Counted from the first letter of the stretch, positions 1 through 9,283 are shown. The stretch: DNA of 64,000 nt from Amphritea opalescens (GCF_003957515.1 NZ_RQXW01000008.1:124001-188000); one strand, 5' to 3'. A program made the numbers and translations. Notes: generated from the sequence alone by a model not told the origin.

Positions 1-742
1 TCCACCAGCTCTTCAATACAACGAAGTCTGTTCATTGAGTTCTCATAACATTAAGTAAGGAAAAAATTCCGCTACTCACCATCGGTTGTGCGGGATAAAG
101 CACTGATTCTATGTGCAAAAACCGATCCCATCAACTAAAGCTCCGAGAAATGATTTAAAAAGCCGTTGCTAGGTGACGCTTCAGTGCGATGCTTTAATAG
201 CTTTTTCAAAGGGATAAAAAGTCGTAAGCCGCTGAAAAACTCGTCCATTGTGTTAACAAGGGGGAAGGGTAGGGGCGGAGTTAGGCTCAAGCTGCTACAT
301 TGATAGGCGGCTTAGGGCGAAAGTCGTAGACGATTGTCCAATAAAGTCGCGGTAATTTGTTTACGGGCAGAGGTTATTCGATTAACATGTTAACTAAATA
401 ATGTATCAGACTATCAACGCTTAATAGTCGGAAACAATATTGCGGTACATTAAGTAACGTCAAAGGGAGGTTCTAGGTTTGTGTTGCTTTGATCAGGAAG
501 TATTCGAAAAGAATGTTTGAATCCTGTTTCTGAGCGGCTAAAGCTGAGAAAATCATTCTGATACAGTCTATATGTCTTCAATTTATAGTAATGTATCACT
601 TTGTCGGTTATGCTTTTGTTAAGCTTTGATCCGATATGTTAAAGCGGATAGATAATAATAAAGGGCTCAGCCCTATTATGTTCTCTATAACAATAAAATG
701 GCATGCGTCTGAGCATGCAAGAGAAAGCCAGGAGATTAACGA
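1..742. other. Upstream region without a recognisable gene
   Basis: No convincing coding sequence was seen on either strand. The last 120 bases hold the probable promoter of the TRAP operon, a GGGCT/AGCCC hairpin near 664-675 and a GCATGC repeat pair near 702-718. The rest has no feature I can name. Confidence 0.5.
626..654 (+). promoter_or_regulatory. Candidate sigma70 promoter and operator of the TRAP operon
   Basis: TTGATC at 626-631 and TAGATA at 649-654 are 17 bases apart, a usual -35/-10 layout. The 5-bp inverted repeat ATCCG/CGGAT (629-633 and 645-649) overlaps both elements, so a repressor or activator could bind here. This is a consensus match by eye only. Confidence 0.35.
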
Positions 743-1765
743 ATGACAAATATGAAATTTTTCAAAACGGCAGCGGCTGTCAGTTTGGGTCTGTCCCTAT
801 CCGCTGGAGCTATGGCTGAAACCACACTGCGTGTCGCTAGCTGGTTGCCGCCTACCCACCCTCAAAACGCTATCGTTTGGCCTACATGGTCTAAATGGGT
901 TGAAGATGCGACTGACGGTCGCGTTAAAGTTGAGATCGAATATGGTCTTGGCCACCCTAAAACCATGTTCGAACTGGTTGAAGATGGCGTTGTTGATGTG
1001 TCTTGGAGCTACCATGGCTATGTGCCAGGTCGATTTAAGCTGACGCAAGCGGTTGAACAACCATTGCTAGGTGCAAGTGCTGAAGCCGCGTCTGTTGCGC
1101 ACTGGCGTGTTCACCAGAAGTACTTTGCTAAAGCGAACGAGCATGAAGGCCTTGAAGTGATCGGTCTGTTTACCCATGGACCCGGTCAGATCCACATGGT
1201 TGATCCTATTACCTCTTTGGCAGATCTAAAAGGTAAGAAGATCCGCTTAGGTGGTGGTGTTCAGGGTGAGATTGGCGAACGTCTTGGCGTTACCGCAGTT
1301 GGCGCACCGGCACCAAAAGTCTATGAGATGATGCAGCAGGGTGTTATCGATGGTGTTTTCATTCCGATGGGTGAGCAAAAATCACTGCGTTTGAAAGAAG
1401 TCGCCCGCAACGTTGTTGTACTGCCCGGTGGTATGTACATGGGTAGCTTTGCGATGTTTATGAACCCTGATTTCCTTGCGGACCTTGATCCTAAAGATCG
1501 CGAAGCGATTTTGAGCGTATCCGGTGAAAAGCTATCGGCAATGGCCGGTCGTGCATGGGACCAGGGCGATATTGCTGGTCTTAAAGCCGCAGAAGAAGCC
1601 GGTGTGAATATCACTATGGTTAAACCAGGTGATGCGCTGGACGTAGAGTTCAATGAGCTGACTAAGGGTATGGATGAAGCGTTCTATGAATCGGTTGCTG
1701 ATCGCGGCGTTGATGCCAAAGCAGCACTGACAGAACTGCGTCAGATTGCCCGTAGCTATAAGTAA
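743..1765 (+). CDS. dctP: TRAP transporter solute-binding protein, DctP family
   Basis: This is the periplasmic binding protein that captures a carboxylate-type substrate for the DctQM permease. A signal peptide ends near residue 25 (AMA before ETT), and the mature part has the DctP pattern, including the KVYEMMQQGVIDG segment. A Shine-Dalgarno sequence (CAGGAG) lies 8 bases before the ATG; an in-frame ATG three codons on is also possible. It is first in an operon with dctQ and dctM. A close paralogue lies at 15707-16723. The family is certain; the substrate cannot be read from sequence. Confidence 0.93.
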   Translation: MTNMKFFKTAAAVSLGLSLSAGAMAETTLRVASWLPPTHPQNAIVWPTWSKWVEDATDGRVKVEIEYGLGHPKTMFELVEDGVVDVSWSYHGYVPGRFKLTQAVEQPLLGASAEAASVAHWRVHQKYFAKANEHEGLEVIGLFTHGPGQIHMVDPITSLADLKGKKIRLGGGVQGEIGERLGVTAVGAPAPKVYEMMQQGVIDGVFIPMGEQKSLRLKEVARNVVVLPGGMYMGSFAMFMNPDFLADLDPKDREAILSVSGEKLSAMAGRAWDQGDIAGLKAAEEAGVNITMVKPGDALDVEFNELTKGMDEAFYESVADRGVDAKAALTELRQIARSYK

Positions 1766-1775
1766 GGAGCGCGCT

Positions 1776-2291
1776 ATGACCTTTAGTGCCTGGGTAACAG
1801 CGCACTACGAGGAAAAGGGGCCAGTCATTTGGCTGGCCTTTTTCCTTGAGTTGATTGCTGCCGTAACACTGTTTTTACTGATGATGTTGACCTGCGCGGA
1901 TGTCTTCGGACGTTACTTTTTGAGTAACTCTGTTGATGGCACCACCGAACTGACGGAAATGGCAATCGCCATTATGGTCTTTGCTGAAATGCCGGTGATT
2001 ACGTGGCGTGGTGGACACGTTGTGGTTGATATTCTTGATCGCATGATGGGAAGCACGCTGATTAAGATTTTAGGGCTAGTAGCAGCCTTTTTAATGTCGA
2101 CATCGCTATATTTTTTGGCCGTCCGAATTTTTGAGCTTGCGGAACGTTCTTTACGTCGCTCAGAGGTAACTGAGTTTCTCCAGTTCCCTACCGGTTATGT
2201 GGTCGAATATATCGCTATTATGAGCTGGATAACGGCCGCCCTGATGATCAGTTACGGTGTTTACCGTCTGTTATTCTTGTCGCGGGACTGA
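1776..2291 (+). CDS. dctQ: TRAP transporter small permease, DctQ family
   Basis: This small inner-membrane subunit joins DctM to form the sodium-driven TRAP permease. Four hydrophobic segments lie at about residues 18-42, 54-76, 90-110 and 138-160, as in DctQ. The start is the ATG at 1776 because AAGGAG sits just before it, overlapping the dctP stop; an earlier in-frame start has no ribosome site. The protein is 171 residues, normal for the family. Confidence 0.9.
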   Translation: MTFSAWVTAHYEEKGPVIWLAFFLELIAAVTLFLLMMLTCADVFGRYFLSNSVDGTTELTEMAIAIMVFAEMPVITWRGGHVVVDILDRMMGSTLIKILGLVAAFLMSTSLYFLAVRIFELAERSLRRSEVTEFLQFPTGYVVEYIAIMSWITAALMISYGVYRLLFLSRD

Positions 2292-2342
2292 TCTCAGTAA
2301 TTTCCCTATAAATACGCTGACAACGTTACAGGTGTTCTCAGA

Positions 2343-3671
2343 ATGATTACTGCATTAACTGGCTTTGCAATACTGCTGCTGATTATCGTGGTCATCCGGG
2401 TACCGATTGCTTTTGCAATGGGGCTGGTAGGCTTTTTTGGCTTTGCATATATGCAGGGTCTTGGTTTTGACAATTTTATGGAATTTCGCTGGAACGGTGC
2501 TTTATCAATGGCCGCGAAGCGGGTGATTGATACGTCACAGGAATACGGTCTGTCCGTTATTCCGTTATTTATATTGATGGGTAATCTGGTAACCAAATCC
2601 GGACTGTCCCATGAGTTATACCGCGCATCTTATGCTTTTCTGGGTCATCGTAAGGGTGGACTATCCATGGCAACCGTGGTCGCCTGTGGTGGCTTCTCAG
2701 CGATCTGTGGTTCCAGCCTAGCAACATCGGCAACCATGGCAAAAGTGGCCATGCCTCCGATGCGTAAATATGGTTATGCTGATTCGCTGGCAACCGCGTC
2801 TATCGCGGCGGGTGGCACCTTGGGTATTTTGATACCACCATCGGTTATTTTGGTTATTTATGGTTTGTTAACTGAAACCAGTATCCGAGAACTGTTTGCG
2901 GCGGGCTTTATTCCTGGCTTCATTGGTATTCTGCTGTATCTGGCAGCGGTACGTTATGTTGTATGGCGTACACCGGAAGCGGGCCCTTGTGGCGAAAAAA
3001 TGGAATGGCCTGAGCGCTTGCAAGCACTGAACGGTGTTTGGGGTGTGCTAATTCTGTTCTCCATCGTGATGGGCGGTATCTATCTGGGTGTCTTTACCCC
3101 GACGGAAGCGGCCGGTATCGGTGCGGGTGGTGCCTTCCTTATTGCGCTTTACCGTCGTTCTCTGAACTTTGGTACTCTGTTTGATATCCTGACCGATACC
3201 GCACGGACATCAGCCATGCTGTTCTCCGTACTGATCGGTGCGTTGATCTTCTCCAACTTTATCAACCGTGCCGGACTTCCTGGGGATCTGCTCGACTTGG
3301 TTAACAGCTTAGATGTTGCGCCAATGGTCGTTATCCTCGTGATTTTGGCGATCTATATCGTATTGGGTATGGTGTTTGAAAGTTTGTCGATGTTGCTGCT
3401 AACAGTGCCAATTTTCTTCCCGCTCGTGCAGAGCCTAGGCTTTGACTTGGTGTGGTTTGGTATCGTGGTTGTAGTGGTGACTGAGATCAGCCTGATAACG
3501 CCGCCGGTGGGGATGAACGTATTCGTGTTGAGCGCGGTATTGAAAGATGTCAAAGCCAGTACTATTTTCAAAGGGGTTACCCCGTTCTGGTGTGCTGATA
3601 TTGTGCGTTTGATCTTGATTACGCTCTTTTCATCGATATCGCTTTTCCTACCCGAACTGTTGTATCGTTAA
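2343..3671 (+). CDS. dctM: TRAP transporter large permease, DctM family
   Basis: This is the main translocating subunit of the TRAP transporter, coupling substrate uptake to the sodium gradient. The 442-residue protein is almost entirely hydrophobic, with about twelve membrane segments and typical DctM motifs such as GTLGILIPPS and GVFTPTEAAGIGA. It follows dctQ after 51 bases and is followed at once by a strong terminator, so dctPQM form one transcription unit. The universal stress gene behind it has its own leader. Confidence 0.95.
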   Translation: MITALTGFAILLLIIVVIRVPIAFAMGLVGFFGFAYMQGLGFDNFMEFRWNGALSMAAKRVIDTSQEYGLSVIPLFILMGNLVTKSGLSHELYRASYAFLGHRKGGLSMATVVACGGFSAICGSSLATSATMAKVAMPPMRKYGYADSLATASIAAGGTLGILIPPSVILVIYGLLTETSIRELFAAGFIPGFIGILLYLAAVRYVVWRTPEAGPCGEKMEWPERLQALNGVWGVLILFSIVMGGIYLGVFTPTEAAGIGAGGAFLIALYRRSLNFGTLFDILTDTARTSAMLFSVLIGALIFSNFINRAGLPGDLLDLVNSLDVAPMVVILVILAIYIVLGMVFESLSMLLLTVPIFFPLVQSLGFDLVWFGIVVVVVTEISLITPPVGMNVFVLSAVLKDVKASTIFKGVTPFWCADIVRLILITLFSSISLFLPELLYR

Positions 3672-3687
3672 CAAGTATTCAACAACT

Positions 3688-3708
3688 AAGGCCCTGAGGG
3701 GCCTTTTT
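3688..3708 (+). terminator. Rho-independent terminator after dctM
   Basis: The 7-bp stem AAGGCCC/GGGCCTT with a TGAG loop is followed by five T residues. It closes the dctPQM operon 17 bases after the stop codon; some read-through into the stress gene is possible. Confidence 0.9.
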
Positions 3709-3725
3709 AGTCTGAGGGTTTACTT

Positions 3726-4208
3726 ATGCTCCCTGATGTAAAAAAGATTCTTTACGCTTCTGATATTGATAAGGGTTCACGCCCAGCCTTTCGTGCGGCT
3801 ATCAGCCTCTGTGGGCACTACCGTTCAGAGATCACCTATCTGCATGTGATAGAGCCGCTCAGCGCATCGGCTCAGAGCATTGTCGAAACGATGATTAATG
3901 AGCATGACTTGAACGAGTTACACGATCAAAGTTTGAAAGATCTTAAAGCGAAGATTGAGCAGCGCATTGATCGTTTCTGTAAAACGGAACTCGAAGAGAG
4001 TGAGCTTCTAACCGATGGTACGCTAACATCGAGAGTAGAAGAGGGCACGCCTTGGCGTACGATTCTGCGAGTTGCGGATGAGATAGAGGCGGATGTCATT
4101 GTGATGGGTACCCGTACCCATTCGGCCATGGGGCAGTTTTTGATGGGCTCTACGGCCAACAAAGTGATGCACCATTCGAAACGGCCGGTATTGATTGTGC
4201 CGCTTTAA
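3726..4208 (+). CDS. Universal stress protein, UspA family
   Basis: This is a cytoplasmic nucleotide-binding protein of 160 residues. The C-terminal ATP-binding signature is present as MGTRTHSAMGQFLMGST followed by a hydrophobic strand ending in VLIVPL. It lies directly behind a TRAP operon. In Halomonas the UspA protein TeaD sits behind teaABC and modulates that TRAP transporter through ATP, so a similar role here is a reasonable inference from position. Confidence 0.88.
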   Translation: MLPDVKKILYASDIDKGSRPAFRAAISLCGHYRSEITYLHVIEPLSASAQSIVETMINEHDLNELHDQSLKDLKAKIEQRIDRFCKTELEESELLTDGTLTSRVEEGTPWRTILRVADEIEADVIVMGTRTHSAMGQFLMGSTANKVMHHSKRPVLIVPL

Positions 4209-4237
4209 CTGTTTTGAATGATCTCTAGATTTTATCT

Positions 4238-4264
4238 AAGCGGCTGAAAAGGCCGCTTTTTTTT
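4238..4264 (+). terminator. Terminator after the universal stress gene
   Basis: The stem AAGCGGC/GCCGCTT with a 7-base loop is followed by eight T residues. It lies 30 bases after the usp stop. Confidence 0.88.
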
Positions 4265-4362
4265 GCTTTTTTTATGTTGATGAATCTCGTTGAATTAAGT
4301 TTGTGTCTTCCGTTAAGCCCTGATAGCGTTAGCGATGACCGTGATAATAGAGAGACCGAGTA

Positions 4363-5274
4363 ATGGATGTGTTGTCAGCAATGGGCGTATTTGTCCGGGT
4401 GGTGGATCTAAAGAGCTTTTCGTTGGCGGCGGCCGAGCTGGGAATCTCCAGTTCGTCCGTGAGCAAGCAGATAGCCCACCTAGAAGAGCATGTGGGTGCT
4501 CGGCTATTGCAACGTACCACTCGCCGTCTCAGCGTCACTGAGGTGGGCTCAGCCTATCATGAGAAGTGTCAGTTGATTCTAGCTGAGGTAAGGGAAGCTG
4601 AGAGCCTCGTGTCGCAGCTGCAAGGCAAGCCTCAGGGGGTATTAAAGATCAACTGTAATATGACCTTTGGTCAATTGTTGCTATCTAAAGCGATTCCGGA
4701 ATTTATGCGGCTTTATCCTGAGATACAGTTTGAGGTGGCGTTGGATGACGGTGATGTAGAGTTGCTGAAAGAGGGGTTTGATCTTGCCCTGAGGATTACC
4801 AATCCAAGGCTGCCTGACTCCAGTTTGATTGCCCGTGAGATTGCTTCAATCCCACTCTTTCTGTGTGCCAGTCCTACTTATTTGGCAAAGCATGGACGGC
4901 CAGAAACACCTGAAGAACTTAAAGATCACAACTGTCTCGTGTTTATGTTGGCCACCAATACGAATGTCTGGACGCTCAGTAACCGTGACGCTAGTCATGT
5001 TGTACAGGTGAGTGGTGATCTCAGAGCCAATAATAGTTTGTTGGTTTTACAGTCGGTTTTGGCGGATAGGGGGGTGGCGAATTTAGCCTCCTTTGTCATT
5101 CAGTCTTATGTTGATGAAGGGCGTATTGAGTTGTTATTACCGGACTATCAAGCCGAGCGATTAAGCTTGTATGCGGTGTATCCTGAGCGTCAGTATATGC
5201 CGCCAAAAGTGAGTCTGTTTATTGAGTTTTTTCAAGGCTGGTTAAGCGAGAATCTGCAGCAGACACTGGGTTGA
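4363..5274 (+). CDS. LysR-family transcriptional regulator
   Basis: A 303-residue DNA-binding protein of standard LysR layout: a winged helix-turn-helix in residues 1-60 (FSLAAAELGISSSSVSKQI) and an effector-binding periplasmic-binding-protein-like fold in the rest. Sequences of this subtype (AMGVFVRVVDLKSFS opening) are close to the large AaeR/DmlR-like group. The target is unknown. It is not divergent from a gene, so the usual neighbour rule does not help; the maiA-like gene 212 bases downstream is one candidate. Confidence 0.92.
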   Translation: MDVLSAMGVFVRVVDLKSFSLAAAELGISSSSVSKQIAHLEEHVGARLLQRTTRRLSVTEVGSAYHEKCQLILAEVREAESLVSQLQGKPQGVLKINCNMTFGQLLLSKAIPEFMRLYPEIQFEVALDDGDVELLKEGFDLALRITNPRLPDSSLIAREIASIPLFLCASPTYLAKHGRPETPEELKDHNCLVFMLATNTNVWTLSNRDASHVVQVSGDLRANNSLLVLQSVLADRGVANLASFVIQSYVDEGRIELLLPDYQAERLSLYAVYPERQYMPPKVSLFIEFFQGWLSENLQQTLG

Positions 5275-5486
5275 TCAGTGGTGCTGGTTTGATCTTGTAA
5301 CGGTCATTTATCTCATGAATACCCTGTGAGAGTTCATTGGTTAGGGTTCATCGCTTATGGTGGGCCAGCCCACGATGGGATGTGGTAATAATGCTGTATT
5401 AATTCTGCTCATGTTATTTTTTGCATTAAGTAGTCTTTATAAAGCATTGTTAAATAATAAATAAATTATAATAGAGTGTTTGTTAA

Positions 5487-6119
5487 ATGATTCTGTATGA
5501 CTATTTTCGTTCATCGGCGGCTTACCGCGTTCGTATCGCCCTTAATCTAAAAGAGCTTGATTACCAGCAGCAACAGGTGAGCCTAATCGATGGTGAACAA
5601 CGTTCTGCTGAGCATCTAGCGCGTAATCCTCAGGGCTTTATACCAGCACTGCAAGACGGGGATTTATTGTTAACCCAGTCGATAGCGATCTGTGAATATT
5701 TGGATGAACGCTGCCCCAATATTAGCCCGTTTTTACCCTCTTCAATTGACGACCGCGCCAAGGTAAGAGCGATGGCTTTGCTGGTGGCCTGTGATATACA
5801 TCCGGTCAATAATCTGCGTATGTTGAAGTATTTAGTCTCTGAACTTGGGGTGAGCAGTGAGCAGAAAACTGACTGGTATCAGCATTGGATTTATCAAGGG
5901 TTTGATGCCCTTGAGCAGATGCTAGCAGAGAGTGCGGGCGACTTCTGTTTTGGTAACCAGGTGTCCTTGGCGGATATCTCCCTCGTGCCTCAGGTTTATA
6001 ATGCCTATCGATTCGATTGCGATATGAGCCATTACCCTAATATCACTCGGGTCAATGAAAACTGTATACAGCTAGCGCCCTTTATCAAGGCACACCCTGA
6101 TCAGCAGGTCACAGGGTAG
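5487..6119 (+). CDS. maiA: Maleylacetoacetate isomerase, zeta-class glutathione transferase
   Basis: The enzyme isomerises maleylacetoacetate to fumarylacetoacetate with glutathione in the tyrosine/homogentisate route. The N-terminal signature RSSAAYRVRIALNLK, with the catalytic Ser of zeta-class GSTs, is clear, as is QSIAICEYLDE in the glutathione site. At 210 residues the length is normal. No homogentisate dioxygenase or fumarylacetoacetase gene is adjacent, so it may act on another cis double bond. Short tandem repeats start just behind its stop. Confidence 0.85.
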   Translation: MILYDYFRSSAAYRVRIALNLKELDYQQQQVSLIDGEQRSAEHLARNPQGFIPALQDGDLLLTQSIAICEYLDERCPNISPFLPSSIDDRAKVRAMALLVACDIHPVNNLRMLKYLVSELGVSSEQKTDWYQHWIYQGFDALEQMLAESAGDFCFGNQVSLADISLVPQVYNAYRFDCDMSHYPNITRVNENCIQLAPFIKAHPDQQVTG

Positions 6120-6135
6120 CGGTTGAGTCTATTGC

Positions 6136-6159
6136 TAGTAGGTTAGTAGGTTAATAGGT
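6136..6159. repeat. 8-bp tandem repeat, three copies
   Basis: TAGTAGGT, TAGTAGGT and TAATAGGT follow each other, starting 16 bases after the maiA stop codon. A looser duplication of about 17 bp (GTCTGG...) follows to about 6195. Confidence 0.75.
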
Positions 6160-6252
6160 GGGTCTGGTATAAGTGAGTCTGGCATAGGGTGGTGATTGTT
6201 AGCTATGAGAGTTTGTTGTCTCGATTCACGAAACAGAGCACATAGCGATCTC

Positions 6253-6322
6253 TTAGCTCAGATTATTTAGCCCAGACCATTTAGCCCAGATCGCTTAGCC
6301 TGTATCGCTTAGCTTAGCTCAT
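6253..6322. repeat. 14-bp degenerate tandem repeat, five copies
   Basis: Units starting TTAGC begin at 6253, 6267, 6281, 6295 and 6309, exactly 14 bases apart. The last copy carries the stop codon of the minus-strand EAL-HDOD gene, so on that strand each unit places a further TAA behind the gene in a changing frame. Confidence 0.85.
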
Positions 6323-7541
6323 TGAGTGCCTGCATCGCCTCTTTGCTCCAGTCGAGGGCTTTGCGATAGCAGCTCTCATAGAGGTTGGAATCGAAGTTGG
6401 TAGGCAGTAAGTCCCAGTCACCGGCTTCGTAGTTGCTGACATTCATCAGCACTTCGCCCAGCGCTCCTTCATTGAGCAAAATAGCATTCTTAATTTCATC
6501 GCTGAGGGGAACGTCTCTCAGCATGGTTTCACGATCGGTATCCAAGAGTAGATGAAGGTTAGACATCATGCCTGTCATGAAGTAACTGCCGGGATTCTTG
6601 CGCTTCAACGCGGTGGCAATCTCTTCACACATTCGGCCGCGCACGAGTAGGGCGCGACTGATCTCTTCCGGTCTACCGCTTTGGTTATTAAGCGCGATTA
6701 AGGTGGCCCATTTTCTAATCTGTGTCATGCCAAGCATCACAATCGCTTCTGTCAGTGATTCAACTTTACGCACCAGTGAATAGGCGGCAGAGTTGATGAT
6801 GCGTAGCAATTTATAGGTGATGACCGGGTCGCGAATAATCAGGCTCTCAAGACGTTCGGGGGTGGTGTTGGGGTTTTGTAACTCCTGAACTAACTCAAAT
6901 AGGGCGGCTTGGTTAGGATCTACTTTTTTACCTTTTTTACCTTTTTCCCGTTTAGGGGTATTGAGAAATTGCCCCTGAAACAGTTTAAAGCCGAGCTTGG
7001 TGCATTGGTCCATCATCTCGACCGTTTGAATGTTTTCGGCTAACAAGGTCACTTTAAACGGCTTCAGTAGTTGAACCTGTTCAGCTATCGCCTCGGTGGT
7101 TAGGTGTTTAACATCGAGTTTGATGATTTGAGCCATTTTCAGTAGTGGCTCGTATGCCTTTTGATAGGTGAAATGATCGAGCGCGATCCGGTAACCGGCT
7201 TTGACTAAACGGTAGACGGCGACGATGACCTCGCGATCCACCTGTATGTTCTGGTGAATTTCCAGAATAATGTTTTTACGCGGCAGTTCAGGAAAGGTCT
7301 CGGCTAGCAGTAACGGGCGGCTGAGATTAATAAATGCCGGTACGCGCTTAAGCTCCCCTTGATCGGAAATACTGGTGTAGGCGTTCAATAGTACTTCACT
7401 ACTGTTACCTGCCTGGGCGAAAAGCGGGTTGTCGGCGTTTTGTTCGTCGCGGTATAGCAGTTGATAGGCAATCACGCGCTGATGACGATCAAAGATCGGC
7501 TGTCGTGCCATCAGTACGGGTGAATCTGCTGTCATATCCAT
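6309..7541 (-). CDS. EAL-HDOD domain signalling protein
   Basis: Cytoplasmic regulatory protein of 410 residues with an N-terminal EAL domain (about 10-195) and a C-terminal HDOD domain (about 200-400), the YuxH/CdgJ architecture. The EAL signature is degenerate: LEIHQ stands where ELLEI-type catalytic motifs would be and ALDHF replaces the DDFG motif. It therefore probably does not cleave cyclic di-GMP and acts by binding or protein contact, as CdgJ-type proteins do. The first of two close ATGs follows AAAGG. It is divergent from ylqF. Confidence 0.85.
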   Translation of the reverse strand: MDMTADSPVLMARQPIFDRHQRVIAYQLLYRDEQNADNPLFAQAGNSSEVLLNAYTSISDQGELKRVPAFINLSRPLLLAETFPELPRKNIILEIHQNIQVDREVIVAVYRLVKAGYRIALDHFTYQKAYEPLLKMAQIIKLDVKHLTTEAIAEQVQLLKPFKVTLLAENIQTVEMMDQCTKLGFKLFQGQFLNTPKREKGKKGKKVDPNQAALFELVQELQNPNTTPERLESLIIRDPVITYKLLRIINSAAYSLVRKVESLTEAIVMLGMTQIRKWATLIALNNQSGRPEEISRALLVRGRMCEEIATALKRKNPGSYFMTGMMSNLHLLLDTDRETMLRDVPLSDEIKNAILLNEGALGEVLMNVSNYEAGDWDLLPTNFDSNLYESCYRKALDWSKEAMQALNELS

Positions 7542-7717
7542 GGCTGCCTTTTTCCTGAGTAAACTACCTATAATTAAAGCATATATATAGCGGTATGGGT
7601 TGTCAGTAAGCTAACTCACCATTACAAGTAATTCGATATGATGATATTGGCCGAAAGAAGTCGCTGTTTTCGATGCGACAGGTATAATGTTGCTCCCTGA
7701 TTTAGCAGACTGAGAAT

Positions 7718-8674
7718 ATGAGTACAATTAACTGGTTTCCTGGCCATATGCATAAGGCCCGTAAAGAGATCGCCAAGGTGATGGATGAGATTGATGTGGT
7801 TATCGAGGTACTTGATGCCCGCTTGCCTGTGTCCAGCGAAAACCCGATGGTGTCTCAGTTGCGCAAGGGGACGCCAGTCATTAAATTACTTAACAAAAGT
7901 GATCTAGCAGACCCGCAGCGCACCCAAGAGTGGGCCGACTATTACAACGGTTTGCCGGATACGCAGGCGCTAATTATCGATTATCAGCAAAAAAAGCTGA
8001 TTAGTAGTATCCCCGATTTGTGCAATAAGCTGGTGCCATCGCGCAGTAACAACGCTCGTCAGGTGCGTGCCATGATTATGGGGATTCCCAATGTGGGCAA
8101 ATCCACCATGATCAATGCCTTAATGGGCAAACGTATTGCCAAAGTCGGCAACGAACCGGCGGTGACCAAAGGGCAAACGCGCTTTACGTTGAAAAACGGT
8201 ATGGCGTTGTCCGATACGCCGGGGATGCTGTGGCCTAAAATTGAAGATATTGATTCAGGTTATCGGCTAGCGGCGAGTGGTGCGATCAAGAATACCGCTA
8301 TTGAGTATGAAGATATTGCGCTCTATGCCGCAGAGTTTTTACGTAAGGATTATCCCGAGCTGCTGATTAATCGCTACAAGCTTAAAGAGTTGCCTGAACG
8401 AGGTGATTTGGTATTGGAAGCGATTGGTCGTAAACGCGGAGGCCTAAGGCCCGGTGGTGTCATTGATATCCATAAAGCCTCAGAGATATTGCTCAATGAG
8501 CTTCGAGGCGGTCAACTAGGGCAGATAACCTACGAGACCGTGCCCGAATGGCTAGAAAAATGGGAACAACAGCGGCTTGAAGCTGAAAGGCTTGAGCTTG
8601 AACGAATAGAACAGGAACGGTTAGACGCAGAGTCACAGAGTGATCGCTCGGCTCGCCGCCATAAAGGTAATTGA
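7718..8674 (+). CDS. ylqF: Ribosome biogenesis GTPase YlqF (RbgA)
   Basis: A circularly permuted GTPase of the YlqF/YawG family that assists late large-subunit assembly. The permuted motif order is visible: G4 NKSD at 59-62 comes before G1 GIPNVGKST at 122-130 and G3 DTPG at 166-169. Residues from about 280 form a Glu/Arg-rich helical tail. Length 318 is normal. The stop precedes the next start by two bases, so the small basic gene behind it is co-translated. Confidence 0.92.
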   Translation: MSTINWFPGHMHKARKEIAKVMDEIDVVIEVLDARLPVSSENPMVSQLRKGTPVIKLLNKSDLADPQRTQEWADYYNGLPDTQALIIDYQQKKLISSIPDLCNKLVPSRSNNARQVRAMIMGIPNVGKSTMINALMGKRIAKVGNEPAVTKGQTRFTLKNGMALSDTPGMLWPKIEDIDSGYRLAASGAIKNTAIEYEDIALYAAEFLRKDYPELLINRYKLKELPERGDLVLEAIGRKRGGLRPGGVIDIHKASEILLNELRGGQLGQITYETVPEWLEKWEQQRLEAERLELERIEQERLDAESQSDRSARRHKGN

Positions 8675-8675
8675 A

Positions 8676-8951
8676 ATGTCCCGTATAAAGAAAAAGCGCA
8701 CGTCACCTAGACCTATCTTTTTAGATATCCCGCGCCGGAGTGAAAAACTAGCCGATCCGGATAGTTATGAAAGCCGTCGTCGTCGTAATCTTGAACAGAA
8801 AAAGAAGCATAAGTCTGTGTATGAAAAAGCACGCGAAGCCGAACAAGCCGATGGCGCCGTTCAGCAACAGCGTAATACACCCTTGGCGGATAAAATTCGT
8901 CGTCTGAAACGTGCTGAAGAAGCCCGTAAAACCGAATCTGACGCAGAATAA
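8676..8951 (+). CDS. Small basic protein of unknown function, coupled to ylqF
   Basis: The 91-residue product is very rich in Arg, Lys and Glu (SRRRRNLEQKKKH in the middle) and has no hydrophobic segment. The ATG at 8676 is chosen because AAAGG lies 8-12 bases before it and it follows the ylqF stop by one base; an upstream in-frame start inside ylqF lacks a ribosome site. The family is not recognised. Charge and position suggest an RNA- or ribosome-related partner of YlqF, or a GTPase modulator in the style of YihI; that is inference only. Confidence 0.75.
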   Translation: MSRIKKKRTSPRPIFLDIPRRSEKLADPDSYESRRRRNLEQKKKHKSVYEKAREAEQADGAVQQQRNTPLADKIRRLKRAEEARKTESDAE

Positions 8952-9040
8952 TTCCTCCCCAAATTTGATCTCTGGGTAAGGTTCATCTACGTTTATCTGT
9001 ACTTGCAGATAAACTGTAAGCCTTAAACGGAGATCAGGTT

Positions 9041-9283
9041 ATGTCTCATGCTGATGTTCATCGTGCTGGTGATACACCAATCAAAGTCGATTTAATCGCA
9101 GGTGAAACCTATGTTTGGTGCGCCTGTGGTCGTTCTGCCGCACAACCCTTCTGTGATGGTTCTCATAAAGGTACGGGCATCGATCCGTTGGTCTTTGTTG
9201 CCCGTAAGAGTGAAGCCGTCTTTCTGTGTAACTGTAAACAAACCCTAACCCCACCACTGTGTGATGGTAGCCATAAGTCGTGA
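9041..9283 (+). CDS. Tandem CDGSH iron-sulfur protein
   Basis: The 80-residue protein carries two CDGSH motifs, each of which binds a [2Fe-2S] cluster with three Cys and one His. Motif one uses C27, C29, C38 and H42; motif two uses C63, C65, C74 and H78. There is no membrane anchor. Bacterial double-CDGSH proteins are small electron-transfer or redox-sensing proteins of unclear partner. A hairpin (TTTATCTG/CAGATAAA, about 8991-9012) lies just before the gene. Confidence 0.92.
   Translation: MSHADVHRAGDTPIKVDLIAGETYVWCACGRSAAQPFCDGSHKGTGIDPLVFVARKSEAVFLCNCKQTLTPPLCDGSHKS

Noticed and set aside
700-720. Possible sigma54 promoter (TGGC...GC) upstream of dctP
   Set aside because: GG and GC are 11 bases apart and not 10, and the site would put the transcription start almost on the ribosome site.
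6253-6322. CRISPR-like array
   Set aside because: Units of 14 bases follow directly without spacers; this is a plain tandem repeat.
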